A DNA stretch of 64,000 nucleotides from Dactylorhiza incarnata (Eukaryota; Streptophyta; Magnoliopsida; Asparagales; Orchidaceae): contig JAWHQI010000276.1 of assembly GCA_033032865.1 (NCBI GenBank), positions 1,798,001-1,862,000 on the forward strand. Direction: 5' to 3'. The position numbers and the translations under genes were made by a program. Below, piece after piece: positions 33,229 through 44,625 of the stretch; positions within the stretch are counted from its first letter, which is position 1; every line of letters begins with the position of its first letter. The notes beneath the pieces were generated by a model. The model ran no database searches. It worked only from the letters and a program-made list of their open reading frames with translations, and had not been told where the DNA came from.

Positions 33229-34042
33229 GCTAAGTCAATTCATTGAGATGTCTCGTGAAGTTCCGATGAATCTCGACGAATCCAGACAGAAGCAAAATTT
33301 CTAGTTTAAAGAAGAAATTTCTGCGGCTAAGTCTATTCGTCGACTGTTCTCATGAACTCCCGACGAATATCGACGAACGCAGACAGAAGTCAAAAAGACA
33401 GACTTGTGAAGGAAAATGTGCGGCTAAGTCAATTCGTCGAATGTTCTCGAGAACTCCCGACGAATTCTGACAAATGAAAACAGAAGACAGTTTTCAAGCT
33501 TTGTTCAGTATTTTTGAATTGCTAAGTCAATTCGTCGAATGTTCTCGAGAACTCCCGACGAATTCCGACGAATGAAAATAGAAGACAGTTTTCAAGCTTT
33601 GTTCAGTTCACCTATTCACCCCCCCCCTCTAGGTGATTTAGGTAGACAACGATTTCTTTCATTATTACTTCAAGACCTTCACTCATTTTCCCAACAAGTG
33701 CTTCCGCTTACTCTTATTTTCTCCGTCTTATCTCTTCCCTTAAGAACTACTAATTCATTTAATATTACCTTTTGCTAATACCAAAAGGGGGAGAATTATA
33801 AGTATATTCAAGAAATTAAAGAACTATTACACCTAAATATTCCACCTAAACAATACATCATTTCAATTTACTATAACATTTAGGGGGAGCATTCATTTAG
33901 GGGGAGCATTCATCTAGGGGGAGATTACTTTTAAGAGGAATATATCATGTTATTTTTGTGCACACACCATATGTTAAAATCAACAACCTAAATAGACATG
34001 ATTTCTTTTTATACGGATTTGTTATTATCAAAAGGGGGAGAT
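32961..34042 (+). repeat. Multiple polypurine tracts of E4
   Basis: TAGGGGGAG or AAAAGGGGGAGA occurs at about 32961, 32994, 33043, 33783, 33881, 33898, 33915 and 34030; the last one abuts the 3' LTR and is the functional PPT position. E6 has the same in mirror image (42600-42860). Multiple PPT-like tracts are a known trait of Sireviruses. Confidence 0.75.
33229..33610. repeat. 97-bp tandem repeat with palindromes
   Basis: Four copies start at 33229, 33326, 33423 and 33521 (GCTAAGTCAATTCGTCG). Each holds ATTCGTCG...CGACGAAT arms around GTTCTCGAGAAC, a perfect 12-bp palindrome in copies 3 and 4. The block ends in TTCACCCCCCCCTCTAGG, the U5 motif, so it may be a fragment of another copia LTR. 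Confidence 0.85.
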
Positions 34043-35248
34043 TGTTGGAGCATGCGTTTCGCACTCTTCCAATTAGATAATAACAAAGTCCCGTTTGTAT
34101 TTGATTCTATTTTTATTAATGGTGTGCAGGTAACAGGTATGAGATGTTCACAATTCTGAATGGAGCTCAATTTGACTGAATGAAGAATTTTGATGTCGGA
34201 ATTTTTCGACAGCTGATGTCGCCCAGGCGACAGCAGAGAAGTTACAACAACTGCCCGCACTGCAACACGACTAACAACAGTTTTGCGCTGTCGGGATTCT
34301 GACAGCGATGTCGCCCAGGAGACAGCCCAGATGTTACAGCAACTGCCCGCACGATAGCACTACGAGCGGAAGTTTTGCGTTGTCGGAATTCTGACAGCGA
34401 TGTTGCCCAGGCGACAGCTCGGACATTACAGCAACTGCCCGCACGACAGCACTACGAGCGTCAGTTTAACGCTGTCGGAATTCCTACAGTGATGTCGCCC
34501 AGGAGACAGTGAAAATCTATATATTGGCTCGTTTGGTTCGTGCATTCCAGAGCTTTGAGAATTCCATGTCCTTTCCTGAGTGCATACGAACCAGAGAGCT
34601 CCAGAACCTCAAGAACTCCCATTTGTGCTGAGAAGGTTTGAAATTGAAGACAATATCGGACGTGCTTCTACATCAACGATCATCACGAGGCTTCAACCTT
34701 CCTTTCAGAGATCTGAATTTCTAGGGAGTTCTTATTTTATTTTGTATTTTCATTTATATACATTTCACTTTGTATTGGTAGAGAAATCGTCTCCTTGTGC
34801 GTGCGTCTAAGTCCTTGCGTGGCTTAGGGGAAAATCGCTTCCTTGTGCGGAGCATCCAAGTCCTTGCGTGGCTTGGTAGGAAATCGTGGCCTTGTGTGCT
34901 ACATCTAGATCTTGGGAAGATCTAGAGGATAGGCTTGGGCTTGGTCTAGGGAGAGACAAGTGATAGCCTTCCGATCCTTGGGAGAAGGATTGGTAAACAC
35001 AAATTGTTAAAAGTTTATTTTTATTATAGCCTTGATTTTAAGCTTTATTAAGATCTACAATCTTTTGTATTCATCACTTGTGGAAATAAATTTGAATTCC
35101 AATTTCTTATGATTCTCTAAGTGTTTATTTGGGTTGTCTAAAAATCTACTTGTTTATCCGTTAAAATTATCATAATATATTAGAAAAACATCAAAGTAAA
35201 ATTTAGCCCTTATTCACCCCCCCTCTATGGGCGCCACAAGATCCAACA
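34043..35248 (+). mobile_element. E4 3' LTR
   Basis: 1206 bp from TGTTGGAGCATG to GATCCAACA. It has its own tandem repeat (34194-34510), TATA box CTATATATTGG (about 34517) and U5 end TTCACCCCCCCTCTATGGGCG. It is followed by a different repeat at 35249. Confidence 0.9.
34194..34510. repeat. 92-95 bp tandem repeat in E4 U3
   Basis: Units start at 34194, 34289, 34381 and 34473 (TGTCGGAATTC). Each has the hairpin GTCGCCCAGGCGAC or a variant and CTGCCCGCAC. It lies directly upstream of the TATA box. Confidence 0.9.
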
Positions 35249-36692
35249 CTAGTACCGTAGTGAGCCCCTTACAGGGTAACCCTCGGGAAGTCCAAGATTT
35301 ACCCTAAGTCGTAGGAGTCAGATGATACTCAAGACTAATTAATAATACACTCACTCACACTCCGTTGTCACGGGAGTTTAGTTGGTTTGGTACCCCGAGC
35401 TATAGGCTCGGTGGTGGTAGGTGCGGATTGTTGATCCGGTAAGTTTGTGATTTAGATTGGTTCTTGGCCGGGCAAGTTAAGCCCAGGTGGTTTATGTTTG
35501 GAGTTTGTAGATAGATAGTAGAACATGTTTCATGTGCACAAGGTGGTGGGTCCTTAGTGTCGACGGTCATTGCACCGACGTTGATACTCGGGCTCGGCAA
35601 GTGTGGAATTTGCACTTAGCCATAAAAGTCTGGTGGTCCAGCCAGTAAAAGTACGCAGATGCTCCGCGGTTTTGCGTTGAGGCGTACGATAGGTCTAGGT
35701 TAGGTAGTGCATATACCAACCTAGAGGTGGGCGAGGCCCAACCCACCGCTTCCGTTTGCCACTACGGGAGTATCCTGGGAGTCTTGCTAGCTCCAAAAAG
35801 GGGGAACTAAAGGTCTATGTGCAGAGAGTCGTAGTGTGTGAGTTGCACTTGTGTGAACATAACATTTATCATCATACCTTGTGTGACATAGCATATACAT
35901 TGCATTTCAACCCCTACCCCTATCGTATAAGTCGGTTATGGGACTTCTTATACGATAGGCCTTGCTAAACGACCCCTTGGCCTATAGGTTTGTGTGGGCA
36001 TTCCTATAAATCAATGGTTGCTTTTCTATTATATACATGTCTTTATTTACTGCACTTTACCTATTCTTTACCTGCTCTTGCTATGCTTATTAACCGTTTC
36101 ATTTATAATTATATATACTTGTGTAGTGGTAGATCTTTTCCTGTAGATTATACCTTGTCATCTGCTATTGTTTTTACCCCTTATTTGTCCTCCACTTCAT
36201 CCTTCCTGCTCGCTGCCTAGGAGTCACTGGGGGAGGGGTGGGGGATTGGCTTAGTCTTTTTGACTAACGGTCGGTGGACCTTATCATTTTAGGAGACCGT
36301 GGCGAAGGAGCAGCACCAGAGGCCGGTGCAGATGGAGGCGGGGCAGTCTATCACGGGAGCACCTATGACAGGATCCGTGAGTGGCTATTAGTTCTAGTTG
36401 TTTTGCTTCCGCGAGCAAATTTGTAGTGAGGCTTTGATGTATCGGGCAGGAGCCCTTGTTATCTCTCTTTATTTCAGTTATATTTATGTGGACATCTCTT
36501 GTGGATGTTTTACATTTTTTATGTGATATGGACTTGGCTTTCTTTTTAGCTTATTTTTCTTTGCTTCTTTGTGATCGATTTCGCCGGCAGCATCGGCGTT
36601 TTGTAGTGGCAACCTCCCCGAGCGAGGGTGTCACCGCAAAGTGGCGGTTGTGGGCCTAAGACCCAAATGTTTGAAAAAAAGGGGGTCTTACA
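35249..36692 (+). mobile_element. Gypsy-like LTR fragment
   Basis: Ends in GGGGGTCTTACA at 36692, typical of plant Ty3/gypsy LTR termini, and includes GGAGACCGTGGCGAAGGAG near 36291. No coding region is seen. It is truncated on the left by the E4 LTR. Orientation and family are inferred from the end alone. Confidence 0.5.
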
Positions 36693-36973
36693 GTGCGCCT
36701 GGTCGTGCGCGAAGGAAAACGCACGACCAGTGGCTTTTTAGGCAGAAATTGCCCCCAGTCAAACTCCGAGCATCGCACGACCCTTCAACCTGCATGGAAA
36801 TATCCAGGACCACTGGAATACAAGGAATCACACCAAAATGGGCATAAATGTGCACTAAGAGTGGAAATACGAAATGTGATCAATAGAAGCATTTATGAGT
36901 AGTAAGTGAAGTACATTGGCGAGAAAAACGACCCAGATGAGTCCAGAAATCACTATATAAACCGGACTCATCA
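36693..36973 (-). mobile_element. LTR fragment of the E7 family
   Basis: Shares with the E7 LTR ends the phrase CCAGATGAGTCC...CTATATAAA...GACTCATCA (36936-36973) and the GGTCGTGCGCG/CGCACGACC motifs. On the minus strand it begins TGATGAGTCCGG. Only the first 281 bp survive. Confidence 0.7.
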
Positions 36974-37509
36974 CTAACCTGCGAACACAGAAACCGGTCA
37001 GAAAAAATCTCAGACCGCACGACCTCAAAGTGAGACCGGCACAATCAAGCCAACTTTGGTTCTTACAGTTCTCGTTAATAATGACGGGCCCTGCACCCCT
37101 ATTTATAGGCGAGTCGACGGATGTCGTCACCGCACAAACCGGGATACAATAACCGCCCATCAGATCGCGAGCGGTCTCACAAAGTAGACTGCCTGAGCTC
37201 AGCATAGCTCACAGCTCCCTTTTTAACCTTGCGGTTATAACCAAACCGCTCGGTCACCGCGGTCTCAATAAGCAGACCGCCCGGTCTTCTTCCAAAGAAG
37301 ACACCAAGAACATCTGGCCGACTTAGGACAAGCCGCCAGGCCAAACCGCGCGAGCCGCTCGGACAGATAACGGTCTCCCAGATCAGACCTCCTCAAACAA
37401 ACCGCTGAGACTGAACCGACCAGAGAACAAGCGCAGACCACGCGGTCCCTGCGGTCTCCAACCTGCAGACCGCCCAGCTCAAATGCACTTCTACTTCAAA
37501 AATTTAACA
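36974..37509 (-). mobile_element. LTR fragment with GCGGTCT/AGACCGC array
   Basis: On the minus strand it begins TGTTAAATTTTTG at 37509, has dense GCGGTCT, AGACCGC and ACCGCGCG motifs (37130-37490), then a TATA box CTATAAATAGG (about 37101-37111). It is cut at 36974. The family is unrelated to the other LTRs here. It interrupts E5. Confidence 0.65.
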
Positions 37510-38047
37510 CAATATTCCTCCTGTTAGTCCTCTTGTTTATGATAACTCTGATCATTACTTTAAACATCCCTTTGGATACTCTATTATGTGAGACTGTTTT
37601 ACACATCATCACTTTCCCAATAATGTCTGTGAGTAATTTTTCTTTTCTGTTCCTATGCATTCTCTATATGCTTCCATAAGGTTTGTTTTCAAAACAACAC
37701 CATATCAGCCCTTCAGAGATATCTGCATCAGTGACTTCTTCTTCCTCTTCATCCTTATTAAAGTCAGTGAGTTGTAGGGATTTGGATAAACTTACTGCAT
37801 TTACTTTAATATGTTATCCAGCGACAATAGTTTGAATAGCTCTTTTAGATTTACTTAAGTCGGCGTTCTCATAAAATGCAGAGACGGAAGAGTTGTGGAG
37901 ATGGGTTGGATCACTTAGGATGTACTCTATCTCAGATGCATATAGAAGGGTGATTACAATGTCCAAATATGATTCAGTCTTTTCAAAACCATCCTTTAAA
38001 CGTTATTCACCAGATGGAATTTTCTCTTCAGTCTTTTTCTGTGCCAT
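37510..38047 (-). pseudogene. ORF2d: ORF2 downstream of E5 pol
   Basis: Starts at ATGGCACAG (38047). The frame has three stops (TAA early, TAA about residue 60, TAG about residue 105) but keeps recognisable family sequence: GFEKTESYLDIVITLLY near the N-terminus and, after an acidic EEEEEV stretch, the core LLTDIIGK, CK, SHNR, KGMFKVM (about 37520-37620). It is cut off at 37509 by an inserted LTR. No single frame is long enough to draw attention, so it is easily missed. As in the other copies, function is unknown. It proves that the family sits after RNase H, in the env position. Confidence 0.7.
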
Positions 38048-38135
38048 TTCTTTAGTAGAGAGTCGTTAGAAGGAAGAAGATGAAAGAGGGATTCTAAGGT
38101 TTTGTGTTTGTGCGAAATTTCTAAGCCTACATAAT

Positions 38136-38147
38136 GTATAATATATA
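38136..38147 (-). promoter_or_regulatory. TATA-like box before ORF2d
   Basis: TATATATTATAC on the minus strand, about 90-100 bp before the ORF2d ATG. CGTCGAG and GTCGTC motifs lie further upstream (38250-38380). Confidence 0.45.
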
Positions 38148-38589
38148 CAATTATGCAATGGGAAGGCAAAGAGGCGCGTACCTTTTTAAATCCTCTCATA
38201 TCGTTTTGAGAATCCAAAAATAGCGGCGTAATAATGACGCTGAAGTGTCCTGTGATGTCATTTTGTCGGCCTGATTGAGTTCTGTCGTCGAGAGTGTCGT
38301 CAAGATTTCTTTATCCTTGTCGTCAAAATCATTTCAACTTTGTCGTCGAGACTCCATCAATGTCATCTTGATCATCAAGACGATATTCTTTGTGTAAGCT
38401 ATTTTCCACTATACGACTTTTAGTTATGTGTTATTCAAGCTTTCTGGTTTTCCTGTCAACAAAACTAAAGTTGTCAGACTACTATAAGGTGGACCTTGTG
38501 TGAGATCTAGCCCATTACCAAAATATCTCACATCATTTGATAAAGGATATAAGGAATTCAACATGCCCAATTTAACAACTTAACATCCC

Positions 38590-41466
38590 CAATTCAATTT
38601 TGAATTAATTGAACTTTGACTCATCAAGGGGCTTAGTAAAAATGCCAGCTATCTGACTTTTTGTATTGACATGCTGGAAGCAGATGTCCTCCTTTTCTAG
38701 ATGCTCCCTAATAAAATGATATATAATTTCAATATTGTTTGTTCTACTATGTGCCATAGGATTCTTAGCAATAGAAATGGCACTTGAGGAATCACAAAAA
38801 AGAGGTGTTCTCTTTATCTGAAGAATTTAATCCTCTAATTGGTGTTGAATCAAAAGAAGTTGTACACAATAACTACCAGCAAAAATATCTTCTGACTCAG
38901 AAGTGAAGATAGCAATGCAATTTTGCTTTTTGCTACTCCAGTGCACAAGCCTTCTCCCCATCAACTGACATGTTCCTGAAGTACTTTTCCTGTCATCTTT
39001 GCACCCAGCATAGTCAGCATCAAAATATCCACACAACTCAATGTCTTCTGACTTAGGATACCAGAGCCCTAGATTTGGAGTACCCTTCAGATATCTCAAA
39101 ATTCATTTCACAGCAAAGTAATGAGATTCTTTGGGGTTAACTTGATACCTTGTACAGAGACATGTGGAAAACATGATGTCTGGCATACTAGCAGTAAGGT
39201 AGAGCAATGCGCCAATTATGCTTCTATAAATGGACTCATTATAGGGTTTCCCCTTTTCATCCTTTTCTAGAGACACATTAGTACCCATAGGAGTTCTCAT
39301 AGGGGTAGAGTTCTCCATTCCAAATTTCTTTATGATGTCCAGAGTAAATTTGGTCTCAGAAATGAAAATTCCTTCCTTATATTGCTTTACTTGGAGACCT
39401 AAGAAATACATGAGCTCTCCCATACTTCTCATCTCAAACTTACTTTGCAAGAGTTTAGCAAACTTCTTGCAAAGCCTCCCATCTGTTGATCCAAATATGA
39501 TGTCATCAACATATATTTGAACCAATAAGATTTGGCCCTTCAACACTCTCAAGAAAAGAGTCTTATCTATTTTCCCCCTAATGAACTTGTTTTCAAGGAG
39601 AAAGGTAGACAGTGTCTCATACCAAGCCCTTGGAGCTTGCTTCAAGCCATACACGACTTTCTTTAGAAAATAAACATGGTCAGTTAGAGATAAAACCTGG
39701 TGGTTGAGCTACATAGACTTCTTCTTTCAAATCTCCATTTAAAATGATGATTTTGCATCCATTTGATAGGCTTTGAATCCCTTGCATGCAGCATAAGCTT
39801 GGAAGAGTCTGATTGCCTCTAGTCTAGCTACATGAGCAAATATCTGATCAAAGACTAACACTTCCTCTTGTCTGTAGCCTTGGGACACCGATCTTGCTTT
39901 ATTCTTGAAAATCACTCCAGCTTCATCCATTTTATTTATGTGGACCCACTTTGTTCCAATGACATTATGCCTTGTGGATTTGGATTGAGCTTCTAAACTT
40001 TGCATCTATTGAATTGATTAAGCTCTTTCTGCATGGCCATAATAATGAATTGATCTTGGTTGGCCTCATCCAATTTCTTTGGCTCTAGTTGTTATAGAAA
40101 ACTAAGGTGCAAGTTCTCATTTAGAGCATTTCTTCGAATTCTAACTCTATGATTAAGCTCACCAATTATCTGATTTGTTGGATGACTTCTAAGATGTCTC
40201 ACAGCTGTAAGCATCACTCTTGATGATTCTTCTATTTTAGTAATTTCTTCAGCTCCTTCTTCATGATTTTCATTTTGGAGACTTGGTTCTTCAGTAGTCT
40301 GCTCTACTATTTCTGGAATAGATTCCAGTGTGGAGGGCTCATTATTCTCAATTATTTCTTCTTCTCTGATTTTGAGGGTCTCCAATCTTACTTCAATTCC
40401 TTCACTAGATGAACTAGAAGAAGGATTATGCAGCATGCTGCTCTCATCGAAAACAATATGTATATATTCCTTAATTGTAAGAGCATTCTTATTGAAGACT
40501 CTGTTGGCTTTGCTAGTTTTGCTATATCCTACAAAGATACCTTTATAGATCTTTGCAGAGAACTTGGTAATGTAACGCTTATTATTTTTCAGCATATAAC
40601 ATTTACTTCCAAAAATTTTGAAGTAAGCTAGTCTTGCCTTCTTACCCTTAATCAGCTCATAACGAGTCTTATTAGGGTTCTTATTGATGAGTGCTCTATT
40701 TTGTACATGACATGTCGTATTGACTGCCTTAGAACAAAGATATTCTGGAAGTGAGGAGTCACTTAGCATGGTCCTACTAGCTTCAATAAGTGTTGTATTT
40801 TTCCTCTCAGCCACCCTATTCAGCTGGGGAGTTCTGGGAGAAGAAAACTCTTGTAGGATATTTACTTCATCACAAGATTTAGTCATTGACCAAGCCTGAA
40901 GTTCAATTCCATGGTCACTTCTGATTTTGACCACAAACCTGTTTATTTCATTCTGAATTTGTTTGACAAAATTCTTGAATGTACTTAGGGTATCAGACTT
41001 GTGTTTTAAAAGAACACCCGGGCAAATTTAGAGTTATCATCAACAATAACTAGTGTATAAGCCATTCCTCCTAAGATATGCACTGTCATAGGACCAAATA
41101 AATCCATGTGCAGGAGGTATACGAACCTAGTTGATTGTTTGTCCTGTATGCTTTTGAATGAGGTTCTTGTTTGTTTGCCCATTTGACATGCATGACAAGG
41201 ATTCATTTCTAAACAATTCAACTTAGGAGCATCCCTTACCAAATTTTCTGTCATTAATTTCTTAAGGGACTTCTAATTATCGTGAGCTAGTCTCTTGTGC
41301 CACTTTACATAAGCAGACATTCCATCATTTGCCACAAGACATACAGGTTCATTTTTATAATGCAAATGAAATTCAAGCAATAAATATTGCCACTCCTAAT
41401 GCCTGTTAAAATAGATTCAGAATTTTTAGAATCCTTGATTAGGCACTCATCATTGTGGAATGCAAT
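38590..41466 (-). pseudogene. pol: E5 pol: integrase, RT, RNase H
   Basis: Read leftward: pre-integrase zinc finger region (CHACQMGKQ) and integrase core (LHMDLFGPM, IVDDNSKFARVFF, then RSDHGIE and the PQLNRVAERKN region holding the catalytic Glu), integrase end (KIFGSKCYM, GIFVGYS), an acidic linker, RT start (NVIGTKWV, FKNKARSVSQGY), RT core (MYGLKQAPRAWYE and the catalytic QIYVDDIIFGS) and RNase H (GYFDADYAGCKDDRKSTSG, HWSSKKQNCIA, then GIFTKPL). Several stops and shifts separate these blocks (near 41006, 40092, 39739-39654, 39103 and 38827). The motifs are strong copia, Sirevirus-like. In the intact state the polyprotein copies and integrates the element. Confidence 0.9.
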
Positions 41467-41471
41467 AGTAT
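41467..41471. repeat. E6 target site duplication
   Basis: AGTAT here and at 63958-63962. Removing E6 with one copy makes the E5 pol frame continuous. Confidence 0.95.
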
Positions 41472-42599
41472 TATTAGATCTGGAGGCACCCTTAGAGGGG
41501 GGTGACTAAGGGTTTTAGAAAACTTTAGGATTTTAAGAAAAACTTTTCTGATTTTCTAATAAGTAAGTTGAAACAAAAGTAAAGAGCCAGAAATAAGAAA
41601 TGAAATCAATTTTATTTAACATGAAAAGACATTATTATAATTTATAAAATTTGATTAAAAAATCTGATTTCTATGACGCTAGAAAGAAAGGCAAATATGA
41701 AATACTCTTTTCATTTTCTATACCGACTCTTTTCACTAAGAACCGGTTCGCTTTAGCCGATCTTTCCCCAGAAAGGCCTCGAGCTCCCCCTAGATATACT
41801 ACCTAACCCTAGTCGCCACAACCACCATGAATTCCTCCTAAGCCTCGCACGGACCTAGTCGCCAACAACCACGGCAAATTCACCAAACAATCACAATGAA
41901 AGTGGTACAACAAAATATAAGTAAAAACTCCCTATGAAGAATTCTGGAAACGGTGAAGGTCCACTGAATATCGTCAAAGTTGAAGTGTGCATTCTTCGCG
42001 TTGGGTGAGCGTTGATCCAATACTCCTTCGAATTATTCCCTAGAATTTGTGTGGGAGGCGGTGGTCTGAAAATACGGGCCTCACAGAGTTTCTGAAGTGT
42101 TGGAAAAGGGTCCTTGGAATCTCTTGTTGAAGAGAACGAATGCCACATATTTATTGGACTAAAGCTAACGTCGGCGTTAAGGCTAACACAAGGCATTGAA
42201 TCAGTATAGAAATAACTTGATGGCTCGAATTTCAAAACAGGAAGGAGATTTTGCATCTTTGGAAACATTCATTTTAGGCAACCTTAACGCTGGCGTTGAG
42301 GCTAACGCCCGATGTTAAGTCAAATCATTCCAAAAGTGCTCCTACAATCACAACAGCTTCCCTCCATGCCATTTTTGTCTTGGTGGGAACGAAAGTCAAC
42401 ACCAGTGTTAAGTCATAACCCCTCGCGTTAGACCACATTCATCATTTCAGCTTGTGAACAAGTCCAGACCAACAATGCAACATCCTAGTGTCAATTTTGT
42501 TCAAACCTGCATGCTAGAAACATAATGGCAAACAAGATCAAATACAAGTTGGATTTGTTATTATCAAATCAAAGGGATGCTGAAATTCATGTTTCAACA
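41472..42599 (-). mobile_element. E6 3' LTR
   Basis: 1128 bp. On the minus strand it starts TGTTGAAACATG (42599) after the PPT and ends GATCTAATA. U3 has AACGCC/GGCGTT motifs (42165-42430) before a TATA-like ATAAATATG (about 42147-42155). Confidence 0.9.
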
Positions 42600-42613
42600 A
42601 TCTCTCCCTTTTG
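42600..42613 (-). other. E6 polypurine tract
   Basis: CAAAAGGGAGAGAT on the minus strand, directly before the 3' LTR. Further tracts (AGGGGGAGCA type) follow at about 42733, 42750 and 42845, the same multiple-tract arrangement as E4. Confidence 0.85.
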
Positions 42614-42961
42614 ATAATAACAAATCCAATAGAGATAAATCAGAATCATATATAGGAGATTTGTTTTTAGAAGGATATATTACACTAAGCAACATAGAGA
42701 TAAGAGTTATAATTATAGTTTGTTAAATTGTGCTCCCCCTACTTAAGTGCTCCCCCTTAGTGTATGCTCCCATAAACTAGATTCATGCTCCCACATAAAC
42801 TAGAGAATCCTACTCCTTTAATCATTAATATTTATCATTTTATTCTCCCCTTTTGCTATTAGCAAAAGTGGGTGGAGTGAAAACAAAACTAGAATATAGA
42901 AGACAAAAGTTGGGACAAACTAAGAGAGGATAAGTGTTTTGTTTTAAGCATAAAGTAGGTC
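42614..42961 (-). other. E6 3' non-coding region, near the LTR
   Basis: Holds the extra polypurine tracts; no gene. It is separated from its other half (51201-53165) by E7. Confidence 0.7.
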
Positions 42962-42966
42962 ATGAT
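42962..42966. repeat. E7 target site duplication
   Basis: ATGAT here and at 51196-51200. Confidence 0.85.
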
Positions 42967-44611
42967 TAATGAGCAAATCCCGCACACCGCTATAAGCGAT
43001 AGCACGACTGCGGCACAAAATGACAATGTACCGATCATTCAAGTAATATAAAATGTTGGAGTGAATCCCCAAGTATAGAATCTCAAAGGAACACAGTAAG
43101 GTGGAGTTATCTATCGAGGAAGGACTTGAGATTGAAGTTCTTTAGGTCAGATGTATTACAGAAAAAGGGGTGATTTGGATTATAGAAAATAAAAGAAAAT
43201 AATTAAACAACTCCTATGCAGGGCACTATGCGCTACTTCGCCGGGCGGATGGAAACTATGCAGGCCGCTATACACTACTTCACAAGGCGGATGGACGAGT
43301 ATGCAAGTGGATGAGGTGAGAGTAACTGCTAAATGGTTTGAGGGTCACAAGCACCTAGTCAACAAACACACAACTAGAAATTGCTAGTGCGGCACACAAT
43401 CGTGATGGGTAAATGGATGGTGGAATGGGGCGCTCCTCACTTGCATAGACAACATAATAAACTTCACATAGACATGAAATATACTAAATAGCAGAACCAG
43501 GTGCAGTACACATTATTCATACACACAAATGAAAAAGGAAAAAGTACTACAATATGAATGGGGTGACATTACAACCAAAAAGGGGGAGACTTATCGGAGG
43601 TTCACGACCATAATCTAGGGTTGTCAATCCTTGTCCGAGCTCGAGCTCCAACTACCGTCCGGGGTATAGAGAGGAATTGTCACTTCCTTCTAGTTTACCC
43701 GTTTTCTCCGTCAATCATCTTCGCTTCTGACCTCGCCGGAGAACTTCATATATGCAGCAAGAAATCCCTCAAAATAGAGGTTTGGGGGTGCACGAACAAT
43801 GAAGGAGGCCAAGAGGATGCTCCGGCTAGAGATTTGCAAGAGAATGGCGACCGGAGACCCTCCCGAAGGTGGGCGGCAATGGAGCAACGAAAATGGCTGG
43901 CTGGAGCGGAAGAACGATGCTCCCCTAAAAATGAATTGATTTTTTGGTCGACTGAACCTGCGCGCTTAAATTCAGGCGTCAAATTAAGAAATGAATGATC
44001 AAAATGCACGACCGTGCATTTTGGGCTGTGTGATTTACAGAGATAAACAGTGTTTGGAGCTACAGGAAGGTCGTGCTTTTTTATTCACGCACGAGCGGAA
44101 TGCTCATGCATGACCAAAAATGCACGGGGTGGGGCAGGCTGCAGATTTTTCCTGCTTCTAGGTAGGTCATACGTTTTCCTTCACGCACGATTGGATTCAA
44201 TCGCGCGTTAAGGAAAATGCATGATGAACATCATCACAAACATCTCTGAGTAAATTGCACGATTGCCTCGACCGTGCGTTAAAAATAATCGCACAGTCGT
44301 GCGATTTATCCAGATTGCAACGCTCAGCTCAAGGGCATAGTCCACCTGTACAAAATCAAAATCAAAGCTCCAACCACACTGGAAATGAAACTAACATCCA
44401 CAAAACAAGCATGACAGGCATGTGGAACCACCAAAGTCTTACCCCCAGCACAGAATGCGCAATTGCACACCCCGATAGGCAAAAAGAGTGCACTATGTGT
44501 AAAGTGATGACTACAGCAAATATGAGCGTTTTAATACTAAAAGGGCATTGCACGAGTGAGAAAACATGCACAGATGAGTTCAAAAAAACCCTATATAAAT
44601 GGGACTCATCA
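42967..44611 (-). mobile_element. E7 3' LTR
   Basis: 1645 bp. On the minus strand it begins TGATGAGTCCC at 44611; its other end reads TAATGAGC where the partner LTR has TGATGCG. U3 motifs (TGCACGACCGTGCATTTT, TCGTGCGATTT) lie at 44000-44300. Confidence 0.9.
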
Positions 44612-44625
44612 CATCCCCAGACTTA
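44612..44625 (-). other. E7 polypurine tract
   Basis: TAAGTCTGGGGATG on the minus strand, next to the 3' LTR. Confidence 0.8.

Larger units (their letters stand above)
27868..35248 (+). mobile_element. E4: 5'-truncated copia element without pol
   Basis: Plus-strand copia element whose 5' LTR, PBS and first part of gag are missing. It has degenerate gag (27868-29345), about 4.6 kb without genes, a series of PPT-like tracts, the PPT at 34030-34042 and a full 3' LTR (34043-35248). Part of its non-coding region (about 31850-33050) matches the inverted E6 region 51200-52400, and the LTR ends are alike, so it is a relative of E6. No target duplication can be checked. Confidence 0.75.
37510..41471 (-). 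mobile_element. E5: copia element with pol and ORF2, left part
   Basis: Minus-strand copia element. This part holds integrase, RT, RNase H and then ORF2d; its upstream part is at 63963-64000, on the other side of E6. It shows that ORF2 follows pol in a complete element. Its 3' end is lost at 37509, where another LTR was inserted. Both coding regions are decayed. Confidence 0.8.

Noticed and set aside
33521..33610. GTTCTCGAGAAC as a heat shock element like that of ONSEN
   Set aside because: The spacing between TTC and GAA does not match the heat shock element consensus.
35400..36220. Small ORFs in the gypsy-like LTR fragment
   Set aside because: No motif; sequence looks like LTR, not gene.
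35249..36692. Helitron, because it begins CTAG and ends near a C-rich run
   Set aside because: No hairpin plus CTRR end; the TCTTACA terminus fits a gypsy LTR.
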